Shown here: in pieces, positions 9,190 through 17,708 of the stretch
Position numbering within the stretch: the stretch's first letter is position 1
How the letters are laid out: each line of letters begins with the position of its first letter
Assembly (NCBI GenBank): GCA_025846845.1
Contig: JAOYTL010000022.1
Location: 14,617 to 78,616, forward strand
Length of the DNA stretch: 64,000 bases
Source of the DNA: Alloboseaceae bacterium BT-24-1
GTDB lineage: Bacteria; Pseudomonadota; Alphaproteobacteria; Rhizobiales; Beijerinckiaceae
Direction: 5' to 3'
Translations under genes and position numbers: made by a program
The notes under the pieces: model-generated
What the model was told of the DNA's origin: nothing
Seen by the model: the letters and a program-made list of their open reading frames with translations, nothing else
Databases searched by the model: none

Positions 9190-9652
9190 GGTTGTGCTGA
9201 CCGCCATTCAACGACATTCGCGATCGCTCGGACTAATCTCCTCCTCGTTCGGCAAGCGCGGGGCATGAAGCAGCCACATGCAGCTGATTTGCTCGGGTTG
9301 ACGCAGCCCACCATCAGTCACGTTGAGCGCGGTGAACTTGAGCCACCGGGTGCATTGCGGGAAATCCTGCTCGGTTTTTGCGTCTGCCCATCTCAATACG
9401 CAACGAGACGCTGCCCTCCGTCGCCTGGTCGAGGGTGCGGCCGAACCGCTACACTTGGTGTGCGACCTAACCTATCGGCTGATAGCTGCCTCGCACGCCG
9501 GAGAGAAGGAGTGCAGCTGCAGCGCAGCCGAACTCCGAGGTTCATCGTTCTGGCGGTATGCGACGGACGATATCGGCGCTGTAGAGGCTCGGCTATTCGA
9601 TGCCATGCTGCGAGCGCGCCGAGGATCGTTCAAGTCGCCTCAGCGCGCGTAA
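9190..9652 (+). pseudogene. XRE-family transcriptional regulator, frameshifted
   Basis: Frame 1 encodes a clear helix-turn-helix of the XRE/Cro type around 9229-9365 (LLLVRQARGMKQPHAADLLG, then LTQPTISHVERGELEPP). The continuation is in another frame from about 9390: it begins NTQRDAALRRLVEGAAEPLH and goes on as LVCDLTYRLIAASHAG, the kind of C-terminal sensing part that follows the HTH in intact relatives. The change of frame lies near 9365-9395. The 5' end is also unclear, because a better N-terminus may lie in yet another frame near 9198. The most likely reading is a decayed regulator; a sequencing indel is possible. Confidence 0.5.
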
Positions 9653-9820
9653 TGCCCTGGTAATCCGCGTAAGCCGTGTGTGTGCGCGGTTCGCGGGCTC
9701 TCAAAATGAGGGAGACGTTGCGCGGACGGAACGGTGCAGGAGCGCGCTGATTGCCGCCCGCGATCTTGCCGATGGCGGAAGGAAGTCCTCGTGGTTGAGC
9801 GCTCGAACGGAGCTGGCGGG

Positions 9821-10378
9821 TCAGCGGCTGAGCGAGAGGCGGCCGGACGAAAGCGCGAGAATGTCGGTGAAGATCGACCGCCATTCGGCTTCGGAGACGT
9901 CCATAAGACCGAAGCATCGCAGCATGAAGACGCCCTCCGAGGCGAACAAGGCGAGGCGGCTGCGGCGCCCGCGTGCCGTCGAGATATCAAGATTCTTCAA
10001 ATGTTGCCGATACCATTGCCGCGCCCTTTCACGATGCTCGGGCGCCTGGATGAGCGCTGCCATCAGCACGGCTGCCCGGGCGTTGGTAACCTCATCGACT
10101 GCCATGGTCGCCTCGATATAGCCGCGGATGTGACTGACCGCGTCGGCATCCTTCCCGACCAGCTTGACGATCTCCTGATCGAACTCAGCATCCCAGCGCT
10201 CGAACATAGCATCAATCAGCTGCTGCTTGGTTCCAAAGCAGTATTGCACCCCGCCCTTGGTAATGCCGGCGGCCTTGGCGACCGCGTCGACCGTGAGGCC
10301 AGCAGCGCCAACCTCGCTCACGACGGCCTCCGCAGCGTCAAGCACGTCGTCACGGTCAATCGTTCGCGGGCGGCCCAT
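9821..10378 (-). CDS. TetR/AcrR-family transcriptional repressor
   Basis: The 185-residue protein has an N-terminal TetR helix-turn-helix (LTVDAVAKAAGITKGGVQYC, then FGTKQQLIDAMF, about residues 25-60) followed by an all-helical ligand-binding part. The ATG at 10376-10378 has a strong GGGGAGA ribosome site. It diverges from an SmvA-like exporter gene, and the intervening 105 bases contain a dyad suited to a TetR dimer. The likely role is drug- or cation-responsive repression of that exporter and perhaps of itself. Confidence 0.88.
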   Translation of the reverse strand: MGRPRTIDRDDVLDAAEAVVSEVGAAGLTVDAVAKAAGITKGGVQYCFGTKQQLIDAMFERWDAEFDQEIVKLVGKDADAVSHIRGYIEATMAVDEVTNARAAVLMAALIQAPEHRERARQWYRQHLKNLDISTARGRRSRLALFASEGVFMLRCFGLMDVSEAEWRSIFTDILALSSGRLSLSR

Positions 10379-10392
10379 ATCTTTCTCCCCTT

Positions 10393-10420
10393 GAATTTCA
10401 ATATGATCGTATTTAAATTT
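10393..10420. promoter_or_regulatory. 28-bp imperfect dyad, candidate TetR operator
   Basis: The left half GAATTTCAATATGA and the reverse complement of the right half, AAATTTAAATACGA, agree at 11 of 14 positions about a GATC-like centre. It lies 15 bases upstream of the TetR start and 64 bases upstream of the exporter ATG, where a shared divergent operator is expected. Binding by the neighbouring TetR protein is inference. Confidence 0.5.
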
Positions 10421-10483
10421 ACCCTGACGGCATAGCAAGTGGGCCCTCCCCGGCCGCCGCTCAGAGAAATATCGGTGATTGTC

Positions 10484-11977
10484 ATGACTTCCGTGAACCG
10501 GTGGCTGATCCTGGCCATCGTATCCAGCGCATTGTTCCTCATCGTCGTCGATATGACGGTGCTTTATACAGCACTGCCACGTCTGACGCATGATCTTGGC
10601 GCGACGGCGGCCGAGAAGCTTTGGATCGTCAACGCTTATCCGCTGGTCATGGCGGGCTTGTTGCCAGGGCTCGGAACGCTGGGCGATAGGCTCGGCCATA
10701 AGAAGCTCTTTACCGGCGGCCTGGTCGTCTTCGGCCTCGCCTCAGTGTTCGCCGCCTATGCATGGGCGCCGTCCATTTTGATCGCGGCGCGGGTGCTGCT
10801 GGCGGTAGGCGCGGCTATGATGATGCCGGCGACGCTCTCGATTATCCGCCTGATCTTCATCGACGAGCGCGAGCGATCGCTGGCAATCGGGATTTGGGCG
10901 GCCGTCGCCTCCGGTGGCGCCGCCTTCGGTCCGATCGTCGGTGGCTTGCTGCTGGAGTATTTCTGGTGGGGCTCGGTCTTCCTGGTCAACGTGCCCATCG
11001 TGATCGCTGCCTTGGCCCTCGCAGTGCTCGTCATTCCGGCAATGGCGAGACAAAGTGACCGCCCCTGGGATTTGATCGCCTCGATCCAGATCCTGACAAG
11101 CCTCGTCGGGATTGTCTTCGCGGTCAAGGAACTCGCGAAACCTGCCCCTTCCTATGGGAACATCGCCCTCGCCGCCCTCATAGGCCTTCTGGCGCTAGCC
11201 CTATTCGTGCGGCGGCAGAACCGCTCCGCCCATCCGTTGATTGACTTCACCTTGTTTCGCGATGACCGCTTCTCGGCAGGCGTCGCAACGGCAGTGCTCG
11301 CCTCGCTTGCCATAATGGGGGTCGAGCTCGTGGTCAGCCAACGGCTGCAACTCGTTCTTGGGCTGTCGCCACTGCAGGCGGGTCTGTTCATCCTGCCCAT
11401 TCCAGTAGGCGCATTCATTGGTAGTCCCATTACAGGCCTCCTCCTGCCGCGGTGGGGCAGCGCAGACATTCTGTGGCGCGCCGTGCTGGTGGCTGCTGTC
11501 GGGCTCGCTGGATATCTCGCTCTGCACGATGCGACGGAGATCTATCAGATTGCGTGCCTGGCTGGGCTGGGCATCGGCTTGGGAGCCGCAATGACAGCGG
11601 CCTCAAGCGTAATTATGCTGTCCGCTCCGCCCGACCGCGCGGGCATGGCAGCCTCGGTCGAGGAAGTCTCCTATGAGTTTGGCGGGATGCTCGGCATCAC
11701 CATTCTCGGCAGCCTTATGTCCGCCGTCTACTCCGCCTCGCTCATTTTGCCGGGCTCGCTCCCGGCGGCCGAGATCGCCTATGACGGGCTCGATCAGGCA
11801 CTGATCGTGGCCGAACGGCTGCAAGGTGCAACCGCAGACGAGCTGCGAACCCTCGCACGCGCTGCGTTCGATCGAGCGTTCGTGGTCGTGATCGCCGTTG
11901 CGACGGCGATCCTCTTTGCGACGGCCATCATTATTCGCGCGCAGACCCGGCGGGCTCATCTGTCGGGCCAGAGATGA
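10484..11977 (+). CDS. SmvA-like MFS multidrug exporter (DHA2 family)
   Basis: The 497-residue inner-membrane protein has about 14 predicted membrane segments. It is recognisably close to SmvA, the methyl viologen and quaternary-ammonium exporter: VVDMTVLYTALPRL near the start, LWIVNAYPLVMAGLLPGLGT, the GDRLGHKKLF loop between segments 2 and 3, and AAVASGGAAFGPIVGGLLLE. It should export cationic drugs or biocides in exchange for protons. The ATG at 10484 matches the family start; an upstream GTG at 10439 is less likely. It is divergent from a TetR gene and followed after 3 bases by an ABC exporter. Confidence 0.88.
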   Translation: MTSVNRWLILAIVSSALFLIVVDMTVLYTALPRLTHDLGATAAEKLWIVNAYPLVMAGLLPGLGTLGDRLGHKKLFTGGLVVFGLASVFAAYAWAPSILIAARVLLAVGAAMMMPATLSIIRLIFIDERERSLAIGIWAAVASGGAAFGPIVGGLLLEYFWWGSVFLVNVPIVIAALALAVLVIPAMARQSDRPWDLIASIQILTSLVGIVFAVKELAKPAPSYGNIALAALIGLLALALFVRRQNRSAHPLIDFTLFRDDRFSAGVATAVLASLAIMGVELVVSQRLQLVLGLSPLQAGLFILPIPVGAFIGSPITGLLLPRWGSADILWRAVLVAAVGLAGYLALHDATEIYQIACLAGLGIGLGAAMTAASSVIMLSAPPDRAGMAASVEEVSYEFGGMLGITILGSLMSAVYSASLILPGSLPAAEIAYDGLDQALIVAERLQGATADELRTLARAAFDRAFVVVIAVATAILFATAIIIRAQTRRAHLSGQR

Positions 11978-11980
11978 CCG

Positions 11981-13771
11981 ATGGCCAGCCCGTCCGACAA
12001 GGCCGAGGATTTCTCTTATGACGAGCTGGCGGCGACGCATGTTTCGGCGCGCCGCGTCCTCGGCCTGTTCAAGCCCTATGTTGGCCGCGTGCTCGCCGTG
12101 CTCATTCTCATCCTGGTGTCGTCGATCGCGGGGATCGCCGCCCCCTTTCTGCTGCGGGCAATCATTGATGATGCGTTGCCACACCGCGACCTCGATCTGC
12201 TGGCGCGTCTCGCGGGCGGCCTGATCGCGCTCGCATGCTTGGGCGCCGCGATCACCGTGCTGCAGGCGCTGGTCACATCCAAGGTCGGCCAGGCAATCAT
12301 GCACGACCTGCGGGTGCGGGTTTACGCACATCTGCAGTCGCTCTCGCTTGGATTCTTCACAGCGACGCGAACGGGCGAGGTCCAGTCCCGCATCGCCAGC
12401 GACATCGGCGGGCTGCAGGCGCTCGTCACTCACACCGCCAGCGACCTGACGCGCAATGTCAGCACGGTGGTGATGACCATGGTCGCCATGCTGGTCCTGG
12501 AGTGGCGGCTGGCGCTGTTCTCCTTCCTCGTGCTGCCGCTGGCGATCTGGATCAGCCATCGTGTCGGGCGCGTGCGCGAGGCGATCACCTATGAACAGCA
12601 GTTGCGGATCGCGGACATGTCCTCGACCGTACAGGAATCCCTGTCGATCTCCGGCATTATTCTCGCGCGCACGATGGGCCGCACCCATCATCTGACCCGC
12701 CGCTTCACGCACACATCAGAAGGTGTCGCGGCGCTCGAAGTGCGCTCTCACACGGCTGGGCAGTGGGAATGGTCAGTGATCGATCTGGTGCTCCAGGCAC
12801 TACCGGCGCTGACCTTGTTGCTTGGCGGCTGGCTAATGGGCCAGGGCGCTCCGGTGACCATCGGAACCTTGGTCGCGATGATCGCCCTTCAGGAGCAAAT
12901 CTTGTGGCCGCTAGAGGAGGTTTTGCAATCCGGTGTTCAGATCCGGACGACGCGCGCTCTGTTCGCGCGCATCTTCGAATACCTCGATAGGCCGGTGGAG
13001 ATCACCGAGCGGTCCGGCCCCGTCGTGCTCGATCAAAGAAAAATCCGTGGTGCGGTGCAGCTTGATGACATCAGCTTCGCCTATGACAAATCGCAGCCAC
13101 CAGCGATCGCCGGAGTCTCGATCGACATTCCCGCCGGCTCGCATGTGGCGATCGTCGGCGCCACGGGATCTGGCAAGACCACGCTCGGCTACCTGCTGGC
13201 GCGACTTTACGATATCGATGCAGGCTCAATCCGCTATGACAGTGTCGATGTCCGTGATCTGAGCTTTCAATCCCTGACGGATATGCTGGGCGTCGTTACC
13301 CAGGAACCGTACCTCTTCAACGCGAGTATTGCCGACAATCTTCGCTTCGCCAAACCTGATGCAACGGATGATGAAGTCATCGTCGCAGCCAAGGTCGCTC
13401 AGCTTCATGATCTGATCTCGGCGCTTCCGGACGGCTACAACACTGCGGTGGGCGAGAGGGGTTACCGCTTTTCCGGTGGCGAAAAGCAGCGCCTCGCTCT
13501 GGCCCGAACAATCCTGCGCAATCCCCGGGTGTTATTGCTGGATGAAGCGACCAGCGCGCTCGACACAGCCACCGAGCGGGCCATGTCGGGGGCGCTTGCA
13601 ACCCTGGCTAGGGATCGCACGACCATCACCATCGCCCACCGGCTCTCTACGGTTCGGCACGCCGACCAGATCATCGTGATGGACAAGGGGCGCGTGGTCG
13701 AGCGCGGCACCCATGACGAATTGCTCGCCCTCAATGGCCCCTATGCCGAATTGGTGCGCTCAACGCTTTAA
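11981..13771 (+). CDS. ABC exporter, fused membrane and ATPase domains (MsbA-like half transporter)
   Basis: The 596-residue protein has a six-helix exporter membrane domain (residues about 25-320) joined to an ATPase domain. Walker A is GATGSGKTT near residue 393, the signature FSGGEKQR near 496, and Walker B VLLLDEATSALD near 517, with a switch His in ITIAHRLSTV. It should work as a dimer exporting a lipid, drug or peptide; the substrate is not evident. It starts 3 bases after the MFS exporter stop, so both probably belong to the same TetR-controlled operon. A decayed copy of its first 60 or so codons lies at 28391-28594. Confidence 0.88.
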   Translation: MASPSDKAEDFSYDELAATHVSARRVLGLFKPYVGRVLAVLILILVSSIAGIAAPFLLRAIIDDALPHRDLDLLARLAGGLIALACLGAAITVLQALVTSKVGQAIMHDLRVRVYAHLQSLSLGFFTATRTGEVQSRIASDIGGLQALVTHTASDLTRNVSTVVMTMVAMLVLEWRLALFSFLVLPLAIWISHRVGRVREAITYEQQLRIADMSSTVQESLSISGIILARTMGRTHHLTRRFTHTSEGVAALEVRSHTAGQWEWSVIDLVLQALPALTLLLGGWLMGQGAPVTIGTLVAMIALQEQILWPLEEVLQSGVQIRTTRALFARIFEYLDRPVEITERSGPVVLDQRKIRGAVQLDDISFAYDKSQPPAIAGVSIDIPAGSHVAIVGATGSGKTTLGYLLARLYDIDAGSIRYDSVDVRDLSFQSLTDMLGVVTQEPYLFNASIADNLRFAKPDATDDEVIVAAKVAQLHDLISALPDGYNTAVGERGYRFSGGEKQRLALARTILRNPRVLLLDEATSALDTATERAMSGALATLARDRTTITIAHRLSTVRHADQIIVMDKGRVVERGTHDELLALNGPYAELVRSTL

Positions 13772-14008
13772 AGCGCTCCGTGGAGTCGCCTCCCAAGAGG
13801 AGATGCTAGGGCTCAGGGCGGAGCCTCGCAGCCGATCAGGAGGCAGCGCGAACAACAGCACAGCAGTTATTCAAGGCGACAAGAAAGCATCTCCGTCGTG
13901 CTCCTCCGGGCGCGACGGCATTACTGCAAGTCGGGGGCGACCAAGACGGATGAGTTCGCACGTGCGAAGGATGTAGCGTCTCGGTCGGACCTTGGTCAGC
14001 CGTAAGTA

Positions 14009-14809
14009 TTACATCTGATCGAGATAAGTCATCCCGGAATTCGCAATCAGCGACCCGCCATCTACCGCGTACTCCGCCCCATTGACAAAGCCCGCAGCGG
14101 GCGAAAGCAGGAATGCTATGACTTCCGCCACCTCCATTGCTGTTCCCGCCCTTCGCTGCGGCACATGCTCGCTGACCTTGCGATAGGCGGCGTCCAGATC
14201 ATTACCAATCGGAAGTGCCCTCATCTCCTCGTCACCCATCTCGGTGCGGATCCAGCCAGGTGCCACAGCATTTGCCCTTACCCCGAAGCGGGCGTTCTCG
14301 TAGGCGATACACTTCATCAACTGGCTAATTCCTGCTTTCGCCGCCGCATATGCTCCAAGTCCCGGACCGGTCTGGACAGCGCCGACCGAACTTACCGCGA
14401 CGATCGCCCCTCGGCTCTTGACGAGATGCGGAAGTGCAGCCTGCGCCATCACGAAAGGCGCGGTTAGGTTGACGTCGATCTGGCGGTGCCAGTCATCAAT
14501 CGCCATGTCGGCCACCGGCGCGCTGATGACTATGCCGGCATTTAGCACTAATCCATCAAGTCGACCGTATCGAGTGATCACGTCCGCGACGAGTGCTCGC
14601 GCTGCAGCATAATCGGTGATGTCAATCGCAACCGTTTCCGCTACAGTCTTCTCCGCCACAGTATCGAGTGAAGACTGGCGAAGGTCACAGACCACCACCT
14701 TGCTGGTTCCAGCCAGCCGTTCCGCCACAGCCGCCCCAATTCCGCTGCCGCCGCCTGTCACAATAACTACGCTCTTATCTTGCAACACCACATCCCCTTC
14801 TCGCGACAT
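14009..14809 (-). CDS. SDR-family NAD(P)-dependent oxidoreductase
   Basis: The 266-residue protein is a classical short-chain dehydrogenase: nucleotide-binding TGGGSGIG near residue 18, LNAGIV, catalytic Ser in VSSVGA, and YAAAK with the catalytic Tyr and Lys. It ends in a substrate loop and the usual VNGAEYAVDGG stretch. It should oxidise or reduce a secondary alcohol or ketone. It stands alone on the minus strand between the exporter operon and the MarR-cyclase-Ior set, with the MarR gene 216 bases upstream; whether it serves the same pathway is unknown. Confidence 0.85.
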   Translation of the reverse strand: MSREGDVVLQDKSVVIVTGGGSGIGAAVAERLAGTSKVVVCDLRQSSLDTVAEKTVAETVAIDITDYAAARALVADVITRYGRLDGLVLNAGIVISAPVADMAIDDWHRQIDVNLTAPFVMAQAALPHLVKSRGAIVAVSSVGAVQTGPGLGAYAAAKAGISQLMKCIAYENARFGVRANAVAPGWIRTEMGDEEMRALPIGNDLDAAYRKVSEHVPQRRAGTAMEVAEVIAFLLSPAAGFVNGAEYAVDGGSLIANSGMTYLDQM

Positions 14810-15025
14810 GAAGTCTCCTCTTGAGGCTGAGCTCGAATGTTAGTCCAATCTTAGTTTTGACACCCATCGGACAATCGACCTTCGCAGTCGGAAGCGCTCG
14901 TTCTGTTGACGATGGCCTCCTTCCAGCCGATCACCCGTGCCGAGCAGTCCTTCTTCTTTGCAAGGAAACCCGCCGCGGCCTGATCGGGAATCTGTGCAGC
15001 TCCGCTGCTGCCTGCCCCATAGATC

Positions 15026-15532
15026 TCAGAAGTCCTCCTTGCGCACATTCACGAGCAGCTTCTGCAGCGTCGCGGTGAAGGCAGCGCGCTCAGCCGCGTC
15101 GATCCCTGCGAACATCTTCTCATAGGCTCTGCGGATCGTCGGCCAGATCCGGTCGAAGACGGTGCGACCTTTTTCGGTGATGAAGACGCGCGTCGCTCGG
15201 CTGTCGCCCGGATCGGGCGAGCGCCGCACGAGGCCCTCGCCTTCGAGGGCATCGACAGCGCGGCTTAAAGTCGATTGCTCGGCAATGGCATAAACAGCAA
15301 GGCGCCCGATCGCGAGGCCGTCGGTCACCGACAGCACCGCCAGGGTGCGCATCTTGGGCGTCGTCAGCCCGAGCCGCGCCAGATCGTCGCGGAGGGAGCC
15401 GTTATATGCCCCCATGATGCGGTTCATGAGGTAGGGGACAAAATGCTGCAGTCCGATCTCGCCGAGTGTCGGCCCTTCCGTCCGATCCTCGTCGACAAGG
15501 TTGGCGTTCGTGCTGATCTCGGGGTGATGCAT
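15026..15532 (-). CDS. MarR-family transcriptional regulator
   Basis: The 168-residue protein has a MarR winged helix: IGRLAVYAIAEQSTLSRAVD is the recognition region and VRRSPDPGDSRATRVFITEKG is the wing with its conserved Asp-Ser-Arg. MarR proteins usually repress a nearby catabolic or efflux operon until an aromatic ligand binds. It starts 9 bases from the end of the cyclase gene on the same strand, so it is the last gene of the iorA-iorB-MFS-cyclase set and probably its regulator. Confidence 0.85.
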   Translation of the reverse strand: MHHPEISTNANLVDEDRTEGPTLGEIGLQHFVPYLMNRIMGAYNGSLRDDLARLGLTTPKMRTLAVLSVTDGLAIGRLAVYAIAEQSTLSRAVDALEGEGLVRRSPDPGDSRATRVFITEKGRTVFDRIWPTIRRAYEKMFAGIDAAERAAFTATLQKLLVNVRKEDF

Positions 15533-15541
15533 CCGCCGCCT

Positions 15542-16333
15542 TCAGCTCCTTGGTACCAGGGCTAGTGCTCGCACCGGGCTACCGGTTCCGCGCACGATCT
15601 TCAGCGGTGCCGCAATCAGGATCACGCCCTTGGGCGGAAGCCGGTCGAGATTGCATAGGCTCGCGAGGCCGTACCGGTTGGCCTTGTGCATCAGGTTGTG
15701 TGCCGGGAAGGGCGGGTTCATGCCGCTGGCAGCGCCCGCATCGGTGCCAATGCACTGCGTGCCCCAGCCGATCGCCTCGCGGCTCAAGATGTATTCGATG
15801 CAATCGACCGTCGGACCCGGCGAGTGCGGCCCGCTCGCATCGGTGTTGAGGAACGCCTCCACCGAGCCGTTGCGCCTGTCCCAGTCGGTGCGCATCAGCA
15901 CCCATTCGCCGCGGCCGATCGGCCCGTGTTTCGCCTCCCAGGTCTTCACGCCGTCGGCCGTGAGCAGGAAGTCGGCATTCGCGGTTGCCTCGGCCGAGCA
16001 ATCGATTACGTTGGCCGGCGCGACGAAGTTCTTGACCGGAATGGTGTCGGTATAGCCGTCGGCAAAATCCTTACCCGTGATCCAGTGGTGCGGCGCATCA
16101 AAATGCGTCCCGGAATGCTCGCCGAGCTTAAGCCAGTTCCAGGCCCAGAACGGCCCGTTCTTGTCGTACTCCGAGATGGTGTGAATCTCGATCTTGGGCG
16201 TGTCGACCGCGAGCTCCGGCGGCAGCGTCAAGATCGGGGTTTGCGGCCCGAGCGGTGCGGAAAGGTCGACGACCTCGATCGCCCCGCTCAGTAGCATCTC
16301 GGCGACACGCATCAGCCGCTTCTCCGTGCTCAT
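15542..16333 (-). CDS. Cyclase family protein (kynurenine formamidase-like metal-dependent hydrolase)
   Basis: The 263-residue protein belongs to the cyclase/KynB fold. The metal-binding signature is GEHSGTHFDAPHHW, the HxGTHxDxPxH motif of the family, and the helper segment DTIPVKNFVAPANVIDCS follows it. Members hydrolyse formamides, lactones or cyclic amides, or act on isatin-type compounds. The ATG at 16331-16333 has an AGGAGAGG site; an in-frame upstream ATG at 16381 is less likely. Its neighbours (MarR, a transporter and an indolepyruvate-type oxidoreductase) suggest breakdown of an aromatic amino acid or indole derivative. The exact substrate is unknown. Confidence 0.82.
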   Translation of the reverse strand: MSTEKRLMRVAEMLLSGAIEVVDLSAPLGPQTPILTLPPELAVDTPKIEIHTISEYDKNGPFWAWNWLKLGEHSGTHFDAPHHWITGKDFADGYTDTIPVKNFVAPANVIDCSAEATANADFLLTADGVKTWEAKHGPIGRGEWVLMRTDWDRRNGSVEAFLNTDASGPHSPGPTVDCIEYILSREAIGWGTQCIGTDAGAASGMNPPFPAHNLMHKANRYGLASLCNLDRLPPKGVILIAAPLKIVRGTGSPVRALALVPRS

Positions 16334-16382
16334 ATGCCTCTCCTCTGGCCCACCGCTCCGTCTTGGCGAGCGAGCCTCCATA

Positions 16383-17681
16383 TCAAGCTGACGGCTTCGG
16401 CGGGATCAGCGCGGTCGCGAGCGCAGCGATGCCCGCGACCGCGGCGAAGATGTAGAAGTTCCACTCCGAGCCCACCGCAAGACTGGCGATATAGCCGCCG
16501 ATGAGCGGCCCGCACATCGCGCCGAGGCGCGAGAAGCTGAGCGCCCAGCCGACGCCCGCCGCGCGCACGATCGGCTTTAGGTAGTTCGCGAGATAGGCGG
16601 TGAGGACGAGAGAAGCCGATACGGTGCCGAAGCCCGCAACGGCAACCGCCGCGTAGTTGAAGCCGAGAGGGCCTTTGAAGGCCAGCGCCGCGATCCCGAG
16701 CGCACCAGCAAGATAAGAGAGGGTCACCGTCCGGCGTGGGCCGAACCGGTCGGCCCAGAGCCCGAGCACAATGCCGCCGACCGCCGAGGTGAAGCTGAAC
16801 ACCGCAAGAAACATGAGGCTGTCGCCGAGGTCATAGCCGCTGCGCCGCATAATCTGTGGCAGCCATTACGCAATGCCGTAGACGAGCAGCAGCCCCATGA
16901 AAAGGGCGATCCAGAAGCAGGCCGTCGCAAACGTGTTGCGCGCGGCGAAGATCTCGCCGAGCACGCTGGCCCAGCTCGGCGCCTCGGCCTTGGCGGGGGG
17001 TGCTGGAAGGCGCAGGCCGACCCGGTTCGCGAGCTCGGCTGCTTTACGCTTCTCGCCGCGGGAAATCAGGAATTCGAGCGACTCCGGCAAGAGCCACACG
17101 ACAAGCGGTAGAACGATGAGCGGGCCGGCGCCGATCAGCACCACCGGGCGCCAGCCGTGCTCGGGAAGGAGCGCCCGGCCGACGAGGGCGGCGGCGAGGA
17201 TGCCGAGCGAGTAGCCCGAGTACATCAGGCCGTAGTTGAAGCTCTTCCTGCGCGACGGCGAATACTCCGTCGTCAGCGCCGCTGCGATCGGAATGATGCC
17301 GCCAAGACCGAGGCCGGCGATGAAGCGGCTAATGCCGAACCAGGTCGCGGTCGGTGCCCACCAGCCGATCACCATGCAGGCCGAGAACAGGCCGAGGCAT
17401 GCGACGAACATCGGCTTGCGGCCGTAGAGCTCACTGATGGTCCCTGCGGCAAGTCCGCCGATGAGCATGCCGATCAGCGTATAACTGCCGAGGGCGCCGA
17501 GCTGGATCGGCGTCAGGTTCCAGGCGCCGTCCGTCGCCAAGGCCGGCAGGATCGCACCGAGCACGCCGACATCATAGCCTTCGGCGAAGATGCCGAACCA
17601 GCATAGCGCGACCACCAAGTAGCTGGTGCGCGGTGAAACTTCGGTTTGGGCCTCGATGGCCGAGCTGGCCTCAACGCTCAT
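16383..17681 (-). pseudogene. MFS transporter (aromatic acid:H+ symporter type) with an in-frame stop
   Basis: A single frame of 433 codons encodes a 12-segment MFS permease of the aromatic acid symporter group (PcaK/BenK-like): FAEGYDVGVLGAILPAL in segment 1, GGLAAGTISELYGRKPMF, GGIIPIAAALTTEY. One TAA at 16866-16868 interrupts it in the segment Tyr-Gly-Ile-Ala-stop-Trp-Leu-Pro-Gln-Ile-Met. Relatives have an uninterrupted Tyr-Gly-Leu-Asn-Thr-Trp-Leu-Pro there. Both halves are otherwise intact and in the same frame, so the stop is recent, suppressed, or a sequencing error. A restart at Met 16850 would give only the C-terminal half. It lies between the cyclase and iorB genes and probably imported the pathway substrate. 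Confidence 0.82.
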
Positions 17682-17708
17682 GACATCCTCCCTGATGAAA
17701 GCATCGCG

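Noticed and set aside
11603..12712. 369-codon minus-strand frame spanning the MFS/ABC junction
   Set aside because: It crosses two well-supported genes and has no domain or plausible start signal.
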